Origin: Hygrophila difformis
Taxonomy: Eukaryota; Streptophyta; Magnoliopsida; Lamiales; Acanthaceae
Assembly (NCBI GenBank): GCA_030278955.1
Contig: JAOANR010000002.1
Span: 8,173,982 to 8,237,981 of the forward strand
Length of the DNA: 64,000 nt
Direction: 5' to 3'
Position 1 is the stretch's first letter, and every line of letters starts with the position of its first letter. The translations under genes were made by a program, and so were the position numbers. Under the pieces are notes generated by a model. The model made no database searches and was not told the origin of the DNA. It saw only the letters and a list, made by a program, of their open reading frames with translations. This document shows, piece after piece, positions 34,155 through 45,713 of this stretch.

Positions 34155-34401
34155 CTTTGTCGCGGAAGCCCCTTGGCGCGATGCAGTGTTCCGCGACAAA
34201 GGAGGGGTTCCGCGACCAAGTGGCCCAGATGAAGAGGAGACCAGCCAAGCCCTTTGTCGCGATGACCTTTGTCGCGATGGCATGCTCCGCGACAAAGGCA
34301 TGTTCCGCGACCAAGATGCACAATTAGAGACACAAGACCCAGTCGAGAAGCCTTGCCACATGCAGTGTGTTCCGCGACCAACTTGATGCTCCGAGACAAA
34401 G
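34155..34401. repeat. U3 palindrome array (TTTGTCGCGG/CCGCGACAAA type)
   Basis: Several half-sites TTTGTCGCGG and CCGCGACAAA in both orientations, about 305-550 bp inside the LTR start. That is the homologous position to the AATTCGGT-type array in the minus element. Confidence 0.9.
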
Positions 34402-34471
34402 CTGTGATGTGTGTGATGTCTTAAGACACAATGGGCTAGAATCAAGGCCCATGGGCTTAGGGTTACACTTC

Positions 34472-34478
34472 TATAAAT
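34472..34478 (+). promoter_or_regulatory. TATA box of the plus Athila LTR
   Basis: TATAAAT in CTTCTATAAATATGAGG, about 70 bp after the palindrome array. It is the likely start region of the genomic RNA. Confidence 0.65.
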
Positions 34479-35136
34479 ATGAGGTGTCTCCCATGAGCTA
34501 AAAAGGTTGGCCAGTAGAGAGATTGAAATTGTTGTAGAGCTCTTGCAGGCAAGCTTAGGAGTTCTTCCTTAGGTAGAGTAGTTTAGGTTTATTTTCATGT
34601 ATTATTTAATTTTTGCTCTTAGTTTAGCTTAGTTTAGTGTTTTACTGTTCACAGTTGCTTAGATAGCCATTTTTATACCATGTTTTGGTTTCTAAACTCT
34701 TGTTTTAGGGTTTGTAATACCCAAATCATGGGTATTAACAATACCTCTTCAATAATATGGGAAAACATTCATCATTTGTGTCCCAAATCATGAAATGGGT
34801 CTCACACCCCATGGATTTATGCTTTCTTTTTCATTTTGGGGTCATTTGACCCCCATTTTGTTATTTTTATGTTTACTGTTGGCATATTATGGATAATGTT
34901 GTGTGGATGTGTGATCAAACCCTAGATTAGGACTCCTGCTTTATTTTAATATTCTGCCCATCCTTGTTATTTTTGTTTAAGCATGTTCTTCTTTATTTTG
35001 AATGTTTCTTGCTTATTTTTAGCTTAGAATAGCTTTTTGATCTGAAATAGGGTGAGATCACGCTGTTTGCATGCCACTGTTCATTTCTGCTTTTTCTGAC
35101 TTTTGTCCTGAACCACCTTGGGCGCCAACCGCCTTC

Positions 35137-35670
35137 TGGCGCGGAACCACGTTCCGCGACAAAATGGCTGTTACGCGACCAAGGTGTTTCAAGACACTTG
35201 TCTCCATTATTTAAAACCCTTTGTCGCGGAATACCTTGTCGCGGAGCCACGTTCCGCGACAAAACTGTCCATGCATAGCGACAAAGGAGCCAAACTCTTG
35301 CATTTTGTCTTCATGGCTTTTTGTCGCGGAATCATCTTGTCGCGGAGCCACGTTCCGCGACAAAATCTCATTCTGAGACAGAAAAATTATGCCATGTTCC
35401 TTGATCTTTGAACACCTTGTCGCGGAACACCTTGTCGCGGAACCACGTTCCGCGACAAAATTTCCATGCATAGCGACAAAGGTTCAAATGCTTTAGGAAT
35501 TTTCTGAAAACACTTTGTCGCGATGTCACCCTTGTCGCGGAACCACGTTCCGCGATAAAATCTTGCATAGCGACAAAGAGGCGTTATGCTGCCAAAAATT
35601 CTAAAAACCTGTCGGGATGTCCATGTCGCGGATCTCGGTCCGCGACAAAATTTATGATATCGCGACAAGG
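35137..35670. repeat. LTR middle palindrome array (TTTGTCGCGG/CCGCGACAAA type)
   Basis: Five near-perfect palindromes centred on CGCGGAACCACGTTCCGCG plus isolated half-sites in 534 bp. It is followed by CTCTATTTAATCTC (TATA-like, 35682-35695) and a C/T-rich stretch. Open frames here on the minus strand merely translate the repeat. Confidence 0.92.
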
Positions 35671-38267
35671 GTTCCTCTCCCTCTATTTAATCTCAAACAA
35701 ACTTCATTCTCTCCCTATTTTGTATTGCAACACTCACATCATAGCCCCACGGGTTAGGATGTAACATTCTGGAATTGCAATATAGGGTGTTATGCTGCCC
35801 AAATTTTGATTCTCCATTTGCATCACTTAACTGATTGAACCCTTGACTCATTAATGATTAAAGATTGAGATTAGCAATAATCAAACTTCAATAATCATCA
35901 TGACTAAAGGACCTTTGTTCAATTGCCATTAAAACATTCTTGTATAAACAAAATCTCGATGGCTTAAACAGATAATCTGGACTGTAATTAATTATGGTAG
36001 GAAGGATTATTTAAGACCATCAATTGTGGACCCAATCCACAACCTTGCATGAGAAACCAATGTCTCTCATACAAGGGATCTTCTTTTGTTTATTATTTAT
36101 TTTGTCTTCGTGTGTTGTGTGGAACCATTAGTAAAGAATACATCAGACTAATGTTGGCGGGTACTCCCTCATGGATAACTAGCTCGTATTCTGGGTATTA
36201 GTTACTAATTGTTATTTTGCATGGTCTGGATGGCTGTCAGTGGAAGCCTTGGCGGTTCGCCCATCCGGGGTTATAATAGCTGCTCGGCTGACTCCCATCC
36301 AGATACAGTTTTATTTTTATTATCTTAATTTCCAAACCTGAATCCCAATCCGTACTGGGAGTCAGTTGGCATCAGTCAATGCCAACTGATGATCATTATA
36401 GAAGGGAAGCATGTAGGTTTTTATCCGAATTCACAGACAGTGGAGGCCCAACTGGTGTTGACACCACCATTATAGGGTCTAAGCTGTCTAAATTCGCTCC
36501 ATCCGAGTGATTGGGAAATTGGACAGTAGATGTTTACAGTCCACCTGATTACTCTGCCATTACTTTGGTCCCTTGACCACTTCATTCTGTGTTTCACCTT
36601 CTGTTTAGACCCGCATTTATATTTTGGGTCAATTAATTTTACACTTCCATATATCTTTATGCATGATAATATTATATACTATTGTGGTCTGTACTTATTT
36701 TGGGATCCTTCCCTTGGACAATAGAAGTCTAGATCTTAAACAGATATTGCTTTATAAATTTCCAACAAAAACCTCTTTATAAAATCCGGATCTGAGTAAG
36801 GGATAAATTCTTCAGTTATGACTAATTCATATTCTGTCAAGGGTTGTATTTTGGGAAATTAAGAAGCAGATTCAGCGATTAGGTCTCGCCTAGACTGAAA
36901 GGGTCTGTGTTTTAACTGAGAGTCTAGTACCTGACAGGGAATGATTTTCAAATCCATTATTTTCCAAAATTGCTGGTTGATGGAAATGTAAGATTAAGTC
37001 CTACACCGAGATGGGGTCCACTTGGATTCAAATACAGTGTAGTAAATAATCTTGGAGGAACATCATCCAGGCCTTGGTTATTTTCCAAGATAGGGTTGAG
37101 TTTTCTTTCAACTGCTATCCTCTTCTGCCAAAGCCTACTTTTGAGTCCTGAGTGAGTGCATCCGGAACGAACTAATTTATTAGTTCGTTTCATTAGTTTG
37201 TATCTCATAATCACCCGGAAGGAAGTGAACACACTAGTGGTTCACTGAGAGCCGGGAATTCTTGATCCATACTCCTTCATCCTGATGGGGAGCTGTCTTT
37301 TACTACCAGGGTCAGATTTTCAAAACCTCCGAGTGATAGGTTTAAATGCTTTCTTTACCGCTTTCTTTTAACCGCTTTCATTAGAGGTCACTCGGTTGTA
37401 TTGAGAGTTGTGTAACTGCTACTAGGATTGACAGTTAAGGGATAGTTTAGGGCTGAATTCAAATCTTTGGGTGTGACATGGGAGAATGATAGTGGTACTT
37501 GGCATTTCAATAAATGATGTGTCGGGTGTTGCTTTTCCACCACAGATGAAGTAACACACCCAGGCCAGGGCAGTTACGAATCTGTGGTATCTTAGAATTT
37601 GCGGTCTTAAGAACATGTAAACTCATATTGCAAGTACCTGTCTGTTAAAGGGAAAGCCTTATTGAGAGCATGAGAATTAGCTATCTGATAGAATTATCCC
37701 AAACAAAGATCTGTGTATAAAAATGGAAGTTTAATATTGCTTTATCTCAATCTTGTCCAATTTTCATTCTTTTCTTCCTGTCCCTTCTGTCTACATTGTG
37801 ATTCAACTTCACGGTAGGCACAATGCACCTTTTCCCTGCTTTCGTAGATAATGTTTACTGCATTCCTAGAATAATTCTTATCCGCTTTCTAGAATAGATT
37901 TATTTGCTTTGTAGATTAATTTAACTGCTTTCAAGATCTAGTTTAAATTCCCGTCAGTAGATATTAATCATCTTTCAAACCTATTGAGCAATACGAATGG
38001 AAAATCTAGTAAAACGACGTGGGACCTGCTTCTATCGCACAACCTCCAGTGAACGATCCGGTCTTACTATAAATTACTGCAATTTTTGACACCGTGCGCT
38101 TTCGGGGGCACAGTTTCTTAACTACGAGCAATAAAAACATGACTACTTATAAATATATCCCTAATCACAACCCCACCATCATAAATTGATTTCATTAAAT
38201 AAAACCTAAACCAGGATCATGATTTTTCGGAAAACACTCGTGTAGTGGGAGTCTGTCAAAAGTTTCA

Positions 38268-38327
38268 TGGCAGGAAATCTCATGGCAAGAATTGATGAGA
38301 AGCATCATGGCATATTTGCCGGGGATC
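38268..38327 (+). other. Degenerate primer-site duplicate upstream of the true site
   Basis: GTCAAAAGTTTCA is followed by TGGCAGG, and 40 bases on TGGCATATTTGCCGGGGATC (38308-38327). The latter agrees with the tRNA-Asp complement except for a four-base block and even extends through GATC. The true site is at 38570. Confidence 0.6.
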
Positions 38328-38569
38328 CTCAGTGTGACAGGCTGAAGGTCAACCTATCCCGGCTATGCCATGAGATTTGTCAACATTTCATGACAGAGAG
38401 GACTACAGCGCCATTTGAAACCAAAGCACCACACTTGAGTAATAAAAAGACTAATAATCCTGATATATCCCTAAACCCTTTCCCGTGAATCATAACTCTT
38501 TTCTTGTAATAAATCTAACCTGGTATATTTTAGAAAAAGCTCGTGGGACGGAAATTGTCAAAAGTTTCA

Positions 38570-38587
38570 TGGCGCCGTTGCCGGGGA
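38570..38587 (+). other. Primer binding site, tRNA-Asp type
   Basis: TGGCGCCGTTGCCGGGGA, identical to the site in the minus element and complementary to the 3' end of plant tRNA-Asp(GTC). Confidence 0.94.
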
Positions 38588-38730
38588 GGATGCAGCGCCG
38601 TTTTATTTAGAGAATTACATTCCTCATTGCTCCTAGAGTAGCCTATACATATAATTATAAATATTCACCTTCAGAACCACTTCTAACCTGGGGATTGTAC
38701 AGGTACTGTCATTATTGAAGCCGTTGTTCT

Positions 38731-40880
38731 ATGCAAAGGAGGAAGCAGACGCCAGCCGAGATCCCGTTTAATTCAGAGATAGAAAAGACAGCTCGACGTC
38801 TTAGGGCGGAGACTAAACGAAGAAGGGAACGGGAACGACAGGCATTACTTTCGCGCACCAGCAGCGATATTTCCGAAATGGCAAACCCTGACATCCCACC
38901 AATCATTCAACCCAATCCCCCACTTCACAACATTGAGGAAGACCCCGAAGATGCTGATCATGATGATTTGGATGATCCCCCTCCCCAGATCATACAAGGA
39001 GGTGGGAATCCACCAAACATGGAGCAGCAGCACTTCGAGGCACCCCCTCCCAACCCGAACCTAAACCCACCAAACAACCAAAACCAACCAAATCAGCAAA
39101 ATTTCCCAAACCAACAGAATCAGCAATACCATAACCCCCATCAGAATCCCCCGAATCCGAATGATTTCAATGATCCGAGGAACTATTTCATGCCTCAGAA
39201 CTACTACCCACAGCAGTACCAAGGCGGGCCCGAGAACAATCATCAAGCAGCAGCTGCTGCTGATTACATGCAGCCGATTTTAGAGCCATATCTGAACATT
39301 CCTGGACAAGCTCCATTCCTGGCCAGGAATTTCGAACTGAAACCGGCCCTAATCAATCTAGTCCAGAGCAACCAGTTTGCCGGAGCAAGTCATGAAGATC
39401 CCCATGATCACCTGCAAACCTTCCTAGAATTGTGTGACACGATCAAGAATCGTGATGTACCCGCAAACACTATTCGACTAAGGCTATTCCCCTTCTCTCT
39501 GACAAGCGGAGCACGAACATGGTACAAGTCACTGCCCGTAAATCAGAAGTCTACATGGGAAGATGTGATCAGAAACTTCATAGCAAAATACTTCCCGGAG
39601 TCCAAGGTGGATGAATGCCGCTCCAAAATTGCGGAATTCAAGATGAAACCAGACGAGTCCTTGTATGATGCAAAGGAAAGATTCTTCAACCTACTCAGAA
39701 AAGTGTCCTCAACATGGCTTCCATGACTGGGAGAGACTGAGAAAGTTCTACAGTGGTCTGACCCCAGCATGGAAATCCATGCTTGATGCTGCTGGTGGTC
39801 AACATTTGCTCTACATACCGATGGACCAAGCCTGGGCAAAGATTGAAGCCATGAGTGTAAACCGTTCTGTTCTAACTGATGATGGTAATCTCACTCCCCC
39901 TCGTAGTTTATGTGCTGTAGGTACAGTAGAGAAGTCAGACATTGAAAAGCTTCAAGAGCAAGTGGCAGCGTTGTCTGTAAATCAAGGAGTTGGAAGTTCT
40001 GCGCAGGGACAGCAAACTGATGTGATCTGTGGACTGTGTCAAGGCGCTCATGCAACTGACACATGCGAGCAAGTCACAGCTGAGAGCTGTAACTATGCAG
40101 GAGCCTTTCCAAATAGACACCCGAATTTGTCTTATTCAAACAACAACGCCTTAAACTCACATCTCTTGAACAAGCCACAGCAACAACAGTTCAACCCTCA
40201 GCAGAACCAAGGATTCAATCAGAACAGGGGCCAACATTTTCAGAATCCAGGTTTCCAACCTCAGATCCAGCAGAGGCCGCCTCAGAATTTCCAGAACTTT
40301 CAGCCCAATCAGAGTTTCCAGCCTCAGTTTGTCCCAAACCAAGGCCAGTGGAATCAGAATCAGCATCAAAATTAGAATCAGAATCAAAAGTCTCCTTCAA
40401 GGCTTGAGAATCTGATGACTGATTTCATCACTAGTCAGAAAGAGATCAACAATCAACTGCAGGCCTCCATCAGAAATGTGGAGACCCAAGTTACACAGAT
40501 GGCTAACGAGATGCAGAAAAGGGACAAAGGAACATTGCCTAGTACTGCGGAAAAGAACCCGCAATGCAAGGCAATAACCTTGAAATCTGGAAGAGTACTA
40601 GCTGGACCAAAGGGAGCAGATACTGGAGCGGAATTTGAAGAAGATGATATTGTTGACAATGCTGGTAAGGAAGCTGATAATGGGAATAAAGCGGAAAAAG
40701 AGACAGCCGAATTGCAGACTGAAGCTGCGCCTGAAATGGCTGAAACAGATAAGGGTACAGGTGAAGGTACAACTTCCTTCCCTTCACCACCAAAAATTGC
40801 TAATAACAAGTACATGCCCAGGATTCCTTATCCTGCGCGGCTTAAAAATAAAGAACATGATCTTAAATTCAAGAAATTTC
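38731..40880 (+). pseudogene. Athila gag (plus element)
   Basis: ATG at 38731 opens a basic N terminus ('RRKQTPAEIPFNSEIEK'). A Pro/Asn/Gln-rich stretch and the gag core follow ('SHEDPHDHLQTFLELCDTIK', 'SGARTWYKSLPVNQKSTWED', 'LYDAKERFFNLLR'). An extra base near 39702 shifts the frame, which resumes with 'CPQHG' and runs through a CCHC-like motif ('CGLCQGAHATDTC') into a Q/N-rich tail. A TAG at 40373-40375 interrupts that tail. After it comes a coiled coil ('NNQLQASIRNVETQVTQMAN') conserved in the minus element. The protein forms the particle shell and packages RNA. Confidence 0.93.
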
Positions 40881-42850
40881 TGCAACGATTAAAGTCTGTA
40901 GAGATAACCATTCCTCTCACAGAAATGATTTCCGAAATGCCCATCTATGCTAAGTTCTTGAAAGAATTGATTTCAGGAAAAAGGCAGGTTGAGCAGGAAG
41001 AGGTAATTATTCTCAACAGCACATGCAGTGCCATCGTTCAGAGGAGAATGCCTGAAAAGAAAGAGGACCCCGGATGTTGCACACTTCCAGTACAATTCGG
41101 AAAGGCCAAAGTGAGTACGGGGCTTTGTGATTTAGGATCAAGCATCAATGTGATGCCACTAGCTATGGCTGTTCGCCTTAAGCTTGGAGAAATTCAACCG
41201 GTCAAGATGAGACTGCAACTTGCAGACAGATCGATCACTCAGCCCGTAGGAATCCTTAAGGATGTTGTAGTCAAAACCGGGCAGGTTCTTTTCCCGGTCG
41301 ACTTCATCATCCTCGACATTGAAGAGGATTCTGAAATGCCGCTTATCCTTGGACGCCCATTTCTAGCCACTAGTGGTGCACTGATTGACGCTAAATCCGG
41401 AAAAGTCACCTTAAGGGTCGATGGCGAGGAGATCATCTTTGATATGGAGAAATTGCAGAAATTTCCGAATGACAGTTCTTGTTTCTCATTTGAAAATGTA
41501 ATAGTTAGGGAAGAGCCAGACTCTGAACTTGATTGTGAAATGATGCTGGATGAACTATCAAAGCAGGTACTGAAGCCTGCTGGCGCGGAGCACAAAGGAT
41601 GCAAAGCCGTTCACTTTGCCGATCCCGAAACTGGGGATTTGGAGGAATTTGACGGCATCGACTTCCATGATGACGCCAACCAAGAGGAGGAAGAGGATCC
41701 TGTACTGATGCAGGATCCCGAAGGTAAATCTGTTCTCCCACTACCCAATTCTCGCAAACTACTCCCTTCCGTTGAATGTCCACCAGAGCTTGAACTTAAA
41801 ACACTACCCGATCATCTCAAGTACGCATTTCTCGCAGAACATAAAAAGTTACCCGTGATTGTTCCGGCTAAGCTCTCCCAAGAGCAAGAAAACGCTCTGG
41901 TGGACGTTCTTAAGAAACATGTACATGCAATAGGTTGGACCATTTCTGATATAAAAGGAATAAGCCCTTCTATTTGCATGCACAGGATTCTAATGGAAGA
42001 AGAGTTTAAACCCTCCCGTCAACCTCAGAGGCGATTGAACCCCCTTATGCAGGAAGTGGTGAGGAAAGAAGTTATCAAGCTCTTAGATGCTGGTATAATC
42101 TATCCTATCTCTGATAGCAAATGGGTTAGCCCGGTGCAGGTCGTACCCAAACGAGGAGGGATGTGCATAACCAAGAATGAGCAAGGAGAAGAGGTTGCAA
42201 CCAGGCCAGTGACCGGATGGAGAGTTTGTATCGACTACCGGAAGCTGAACGAGGCCACACGCAAGGACCATTTTCCATTGCCATTCATTGATCAGATGCT
42301 TGAGAGGTTGGCAGGGAGAGAGTTTTATTGCTTTTTGGATGGTTATTCTGGTTATAATCAGATTGTTATCTCTAGTGAAGACCATGAGAAAACCACTTTT
42401 ACTTGCCCGTACGGCACTTTTGCCTATCGACGGATGCCTTTTGGTTTGTGCAATGCACCTGCTACTTTTCAAAGATGCATGATGTCTATTTTCTCTGAAT
42501 TTATCTAAAAATGCATTGAGGTCTTTATGGATGACTTCTCTGTATATGGAGATACGTTCGAAGATTGTTTGACCAATCTTGCCAAGATTTTAAAGAGGTG
42601 TGAGGACACTAACTTGGTTTTAAATTGGGAAAAGTGTCATTTTATGGTCACTGAGGGCATAGTGTTAGGTCATCGCATTTCTCGTGCAGGCATTGAAGTT
42701 GATCCAGCCAAAGTTTCCATCATTTCCAATCTCCCTCTTCCTAACTCGATCAAATCAGTTAGAAGCTTCTTAGGGCATGCCGGTTTTTACCGGCGATTCA
42801 TTAAGGATTTCTCTAAAATTGCCAAGCCGCTCACTAATCTGCTTAATAAA
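40881..42850 (+). pseudogene. Athila protease and reverse transcriptase (plus element)
   Basis: In one frame from 40415 to 42508: a helical gag-protease linker, the aspartic protease ('CDLGSSINVMPLAMA' near 41130, 'MPLILGRPFLATSGALID' near 41340), an acidic linker, and RT. RT shows 'WRVCIDYRKLNEATRKDHFP', 'CFLDGYSGYNQIVIS', 'YRRMPFGLCNAPATFQRC' and, after a TAA at 42506-42508, the catalytic 'VFMDDFSVYGD'. It continues to '[19 protein letters not shown]'. The active site uses Asp-Leu-Gly rather than Asp-Ser/Thr-Gly, as in other Athila proteases. The frame ends near 42853 because of a 20-base deletion relative to the minus element. Confidence 0.94.
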
Positions 42851-44699
42851 TGAAGCGTGTGCCCAAGCCTTTGACACGCTCAAGAAGATGTTGGTTTCTG
42901 CACCGATAGTGCAACCACCCGATTGGTCAATACCTTTCGAGGTAATGTGCGATGCTAGTGGTCTCGCCGTAGGCGCAGTTCTTGGACAACATAAGGATGG
43001 GAGACACTGCGTAATTCATTACGCAAGTCATGCCCTGAATGAAGCCCAAGTTAACTACACCACAACGGAGAAAGAGATGTATGCTGTAGTCTTCGCGTTT
43101 GACAAGTTCAGACAGTACCTGATAGGTACAAAGACCATAGTATACACCGATCATACAGCATTGAGATACTTGTTTAGCAAACAAGATGCAAAACCTCGAT
43201 TAATCAGGTGGGTACTTCTGTTGCAAGAATTCGACATCATAATAAAAGATAGGCGAGGTCGAGATAATGGTGCTGCTGACCACTTATCTCGATTAGATAA
43301 TGATAAAAAGGAAAAAGCCGTCAATGAAGATTTCCCGGACGAACAGTTGTTCGCGTTGCATCTGCATAATCAAGCTTGTCCATGGTTTTCCGACATCGCT
43401 AACTTCTTGGCATGCGGAGTAACCCCACAGTTTTCGAACTATCATCAGAGGAATAAGTTCAAACGAGATGTATTAAGTTACTTCTGGGAAGAACCTTATC
43501 TCTTCAAACACTGCCCTGATTTAATAATCAGGCGATGTGTGACCGAGCATGAAGCTTATCAAATTTTCAGAAAATGCCATGAATCAGAATATGGAGGTCA
43601 CCATGGTCCCGCTCGAACGGCCCACAAGGTCCTCGAATGTGGATTTTATTGGCCTCACATCTATGAGGATTGCAGGACATTTGTTAAGGGCTGTGACAGA
43701 TGCCAAAGATTATGAAACATCTCCAAGAGGGATGAGATGCCTCAAAAGGGGATTCTCACACTTGAGATCTTTGATGTATGGGGCATTGACTTCATGGGAC
43801 CGTTTCCACCATCTGGTGGAAACTACTATATCTTGGTAGCTGTCGATTACGTATCCAAATGGGTCGAGGCTGTCGCATTACCGACCAATGATGGTAGCCA
43901 AGTCATCAAGTTCCTCAAGAACAACATTTTCAGTCGATTTGGCGTACCTAGGGTGGTGATATCTGATGGAGGAACACACTTTATTAATAAAGGTTTTGAA
44001 ACTTTAATGAGTAAAAATGGGATCCTCCATAAGATAGGCACGCCTTACCATCATCAGACTAGTGGTCAAGTCGAAGTATCCAATCGCGAAATCAAACGCA
44101 TACTCGAAGCCACTGTCGGGATAAACCGTAAGGATTGGGCACGTAAGCTCAATGATGCTCTATGGGCATACCGCACAGCATATAAGACTCCCATCGGGAT
44201 GTCTCCATATAGGCTGGTCTTCGGAAAAGCCTGTCATTTACCCGTAGAGCTAGAGCATAAAGCTTACTGGGCCGTTAAAACGCTTAACTTCGATCCGAAA
44301 GTTGCTCAGAGCAAACGTAAGTTGGACCTCAATGAAATTGAGGAAATACGAGCGCAAGCTTACGAAAGCTCTCGAATTTACAAGGAGCGGACCCAGAAGT
44401 TGCACGATCGCCGGATCAAACCTAAGTATTTTTATGCTGGTCAACATGTGTTATTGTTCAATACTAGGTTGAAGCTGTTCCCCGGAAAGCTCAAATCTAG
44501 ATGGGAAGGACCACATGAAGTACTAGAGGTGTTCAAAAATGGAGCTGTCAGGATCCGAACTGATAGGGGCGATATAGTGGTGAATGGACAACGATTGAAA
44601 GAGTACCTTGGACAGTTCGATCCGGAGAAAGAAAGCCAAGCAGTGGCAGACCCGGCCTACATCAATAAGAAACAGCATTTAAAAACACAAAAATTTTAG
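42851..44699 (+). pseudogene. Athila RNase H and integrase (plus element)
   Basis: After the 20-base deletion the RNase H reads '[19 protein letters not shown]', '[20 protein letters not shown]' and '[12 protein letters not shown]'. Integrase follows: zinc finger 'HHGPARTAH'...'CDRCQRL', then TGA at 43713-43715, then D in '[11 protein letters not shown]', D in 'ISDGGTHF' and E in '[19 protein letters not shown]'. The C terminus ends at 44699 and is slightly longer than in the minus element. Counting the whole gag-pol: three nonsense codons, one inserted base and one 20-base deletion. Confidence 0.94.
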
Positions 44700-44783
44700 T
44701 TTATACATATACATATATATATATATATAGTATATATTTACAGTACTTATTTCATGACGAGCAAGTACCCAAAGATCAATTAA

Positions 44784-44860
44784 ACATTTAGAGTACTAAG
44801 ACTCTAAATGTGAGGATGTTGATATTTGGAGCTAATGCATTTCATTCATCTATCTTGCAG
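44784..44860 (+). promoter_or_regulatory. Hairpin, AAATGTGAGGATGTTGATA motif and candidate splice acceptor after pol
   Basis: ACATTTAGAGT-ACTAAG-ACTCTAAATGT (44784-44811) is a perfect 11-bp stem with a 6-base loop. It runs into GAGGATGTTGATATTTGG, and 48 bases after the stem a TTCATTCATCTATCTTGCAG acceptor-like tract ends at 44860. It is conserved with 20578-20660 in the minus element. Confidence 0.78.
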
Positions 44861-45164
44861 AAGTTCGGAACCCCCAAAAAGAGGAGCAGATAAGAGTAAC
44901 ATGGAAAACCAGGTTCTTGGTTGGATTAGTTCCATAAGTCTAAGAAAACGTTTTCGGGAATTGAAGAAATTCAATACCCGAAACAAAATTCACAGATAAA
45001 TGGAACTAACCCAACCTAATTTTATGCAAGTGGATTGTTTAATTTTCAGCCCAGCATTTTGAATTTACTTGGACTGAATTTATTCAGCCCAAAATCAAAT
45101 AAAATGGACTCAGGCCCAACATCACACTCGGGCCCAGTCCAAGAAAATTTGAAATTCAAAAATT

Positions 45165-45483
45165 CTTTGTCGCGGAAGGTCCTTTTTCGCGATGTCATGC
45201 ATCGCGACCAGGCCCTGTTCCGCGACAAACCCCCTTCTTTCCTTCTTAACCCTTCCCCACTGATTGTCGCGATGCACCTTGTCGCGGAGCATGACTCCGC
45301 GACCAAGCCCTGCTCCGCGACATGATCTGCGTTGACCTTGTCTCCATACTGAGCTTTGTCGCGGTAGCCTTGTCGCGGAGCATGACTCCGCGACCAACCC
45401 TCAACTCCGCGACCTCTCTGATGTCGCTATGCCTTGTCGCGGAACCTGGTTCCGCGACAAAGTCTCGGATTCCGCGACAAAAG
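45165..45483. repeat. Post-pol palindrome array (TTTGTCGCGG/CCGCGACAAA type)
   Basis: At least twelve half-sites, several forming palindromes (for example TTGTCGCGGAACC and GGTTCCGCGACAA around 45445). It begins 466 bp after the pol stop, the same distance as the AATTCGGT array in the minus element. Confidence 0.92.
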
Positions 45484-45489
45484 TTCAAG

Positions 45490-45497
45490 TATTTATA
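45490..45497 (+). promoter_or_regulatory. TATA-like box upstream of the F-box gene
   Basis: TATTTATA follows the palindrome array by a few bases and precedes a long C/T-rich leader (45498-45600). Exon 1 starts about 150 bp downstream. A candidate internal promoter for the accessory gene. Confidence 0.5.
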
Positions 45498-45645
45498 CCC
45501 CCCCACCCCCTCCAGTTTCTTTTCACTTTCTCTTGTCATTTCAACTTCCCCCAACTTCTTCATCTTCTTTTCCCCCATTTTTCTCTCATCCGAACGAACA
45601 CCACGTGTTCTTCGCACTCTTGCACTTCATTTCCAAGGGGAAACT

Positions 45646-45713
45646 ATGGACCGATTTCATGGACTCCTCCCAAACCTTGGACCCGTGCCTAGACCCGAGC
45701 CAAGGAGGAGAGG
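45646..45713 (+). CDS. F-box accessory gene, exon 1 (22 codons plus 2 bases)
   Basis: ATG at 45646 begins a short Pro/Arg-rich peptide ending in 'RPEPRRR' plus GG before the donor GTAAAC (GT at 45714-45715). Splicing to 46771 joins phase 2 to the F-box frame without a shift. Reading on instead gives GGG TAA. The minus element has the same gene shape with a different peptide (19595-19558), which supports this as a real exon despite its size. Confidence 0.68.

Larger units (their letters stand above)
33850..38569 (+). repeat. 5' LTR of the plus Athila element (about 4.7 kb including a duplicated end)
   Basis: It starts TGATAATGGCC and runs to GTCAAAAGTTTCA before the primer site at 38570. An earlier copy of the end motif, GTCAAAAGTTTCA, closes at 38267, so the LTR proper may end there with the next 302 bp being duplicated leader. 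It holds two palindrome arrays and a TATA box. It is homologous to the minus LTR at start and end; the arrays are not. Confidence 0.85.

Noticed and set aside
34020..34445. Open frames on both strands over the palindrome arrays (also 34993-35668 and 45046-45617)
   Set aside because: They translate the repeated TTTGTCGCGG words into recurring Arg/Asp/Lys peptides in several frames; no start context or family similarity.
35137..35670. Arrays of regularly spaced palindromes resembling a CRISPR array
   Set aside because: The context is plant retrotransposon LTRs, spacing is irregular, half-sites occur in both orientations, and no cas genes exist here.
44707..44740. TA-rich tract after pol as a promoter
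   Set aside because: It lies before the conserved hairpin, not after the palindrome array, and is a simple TA repeat with no matching element in the sister copy at that spot.
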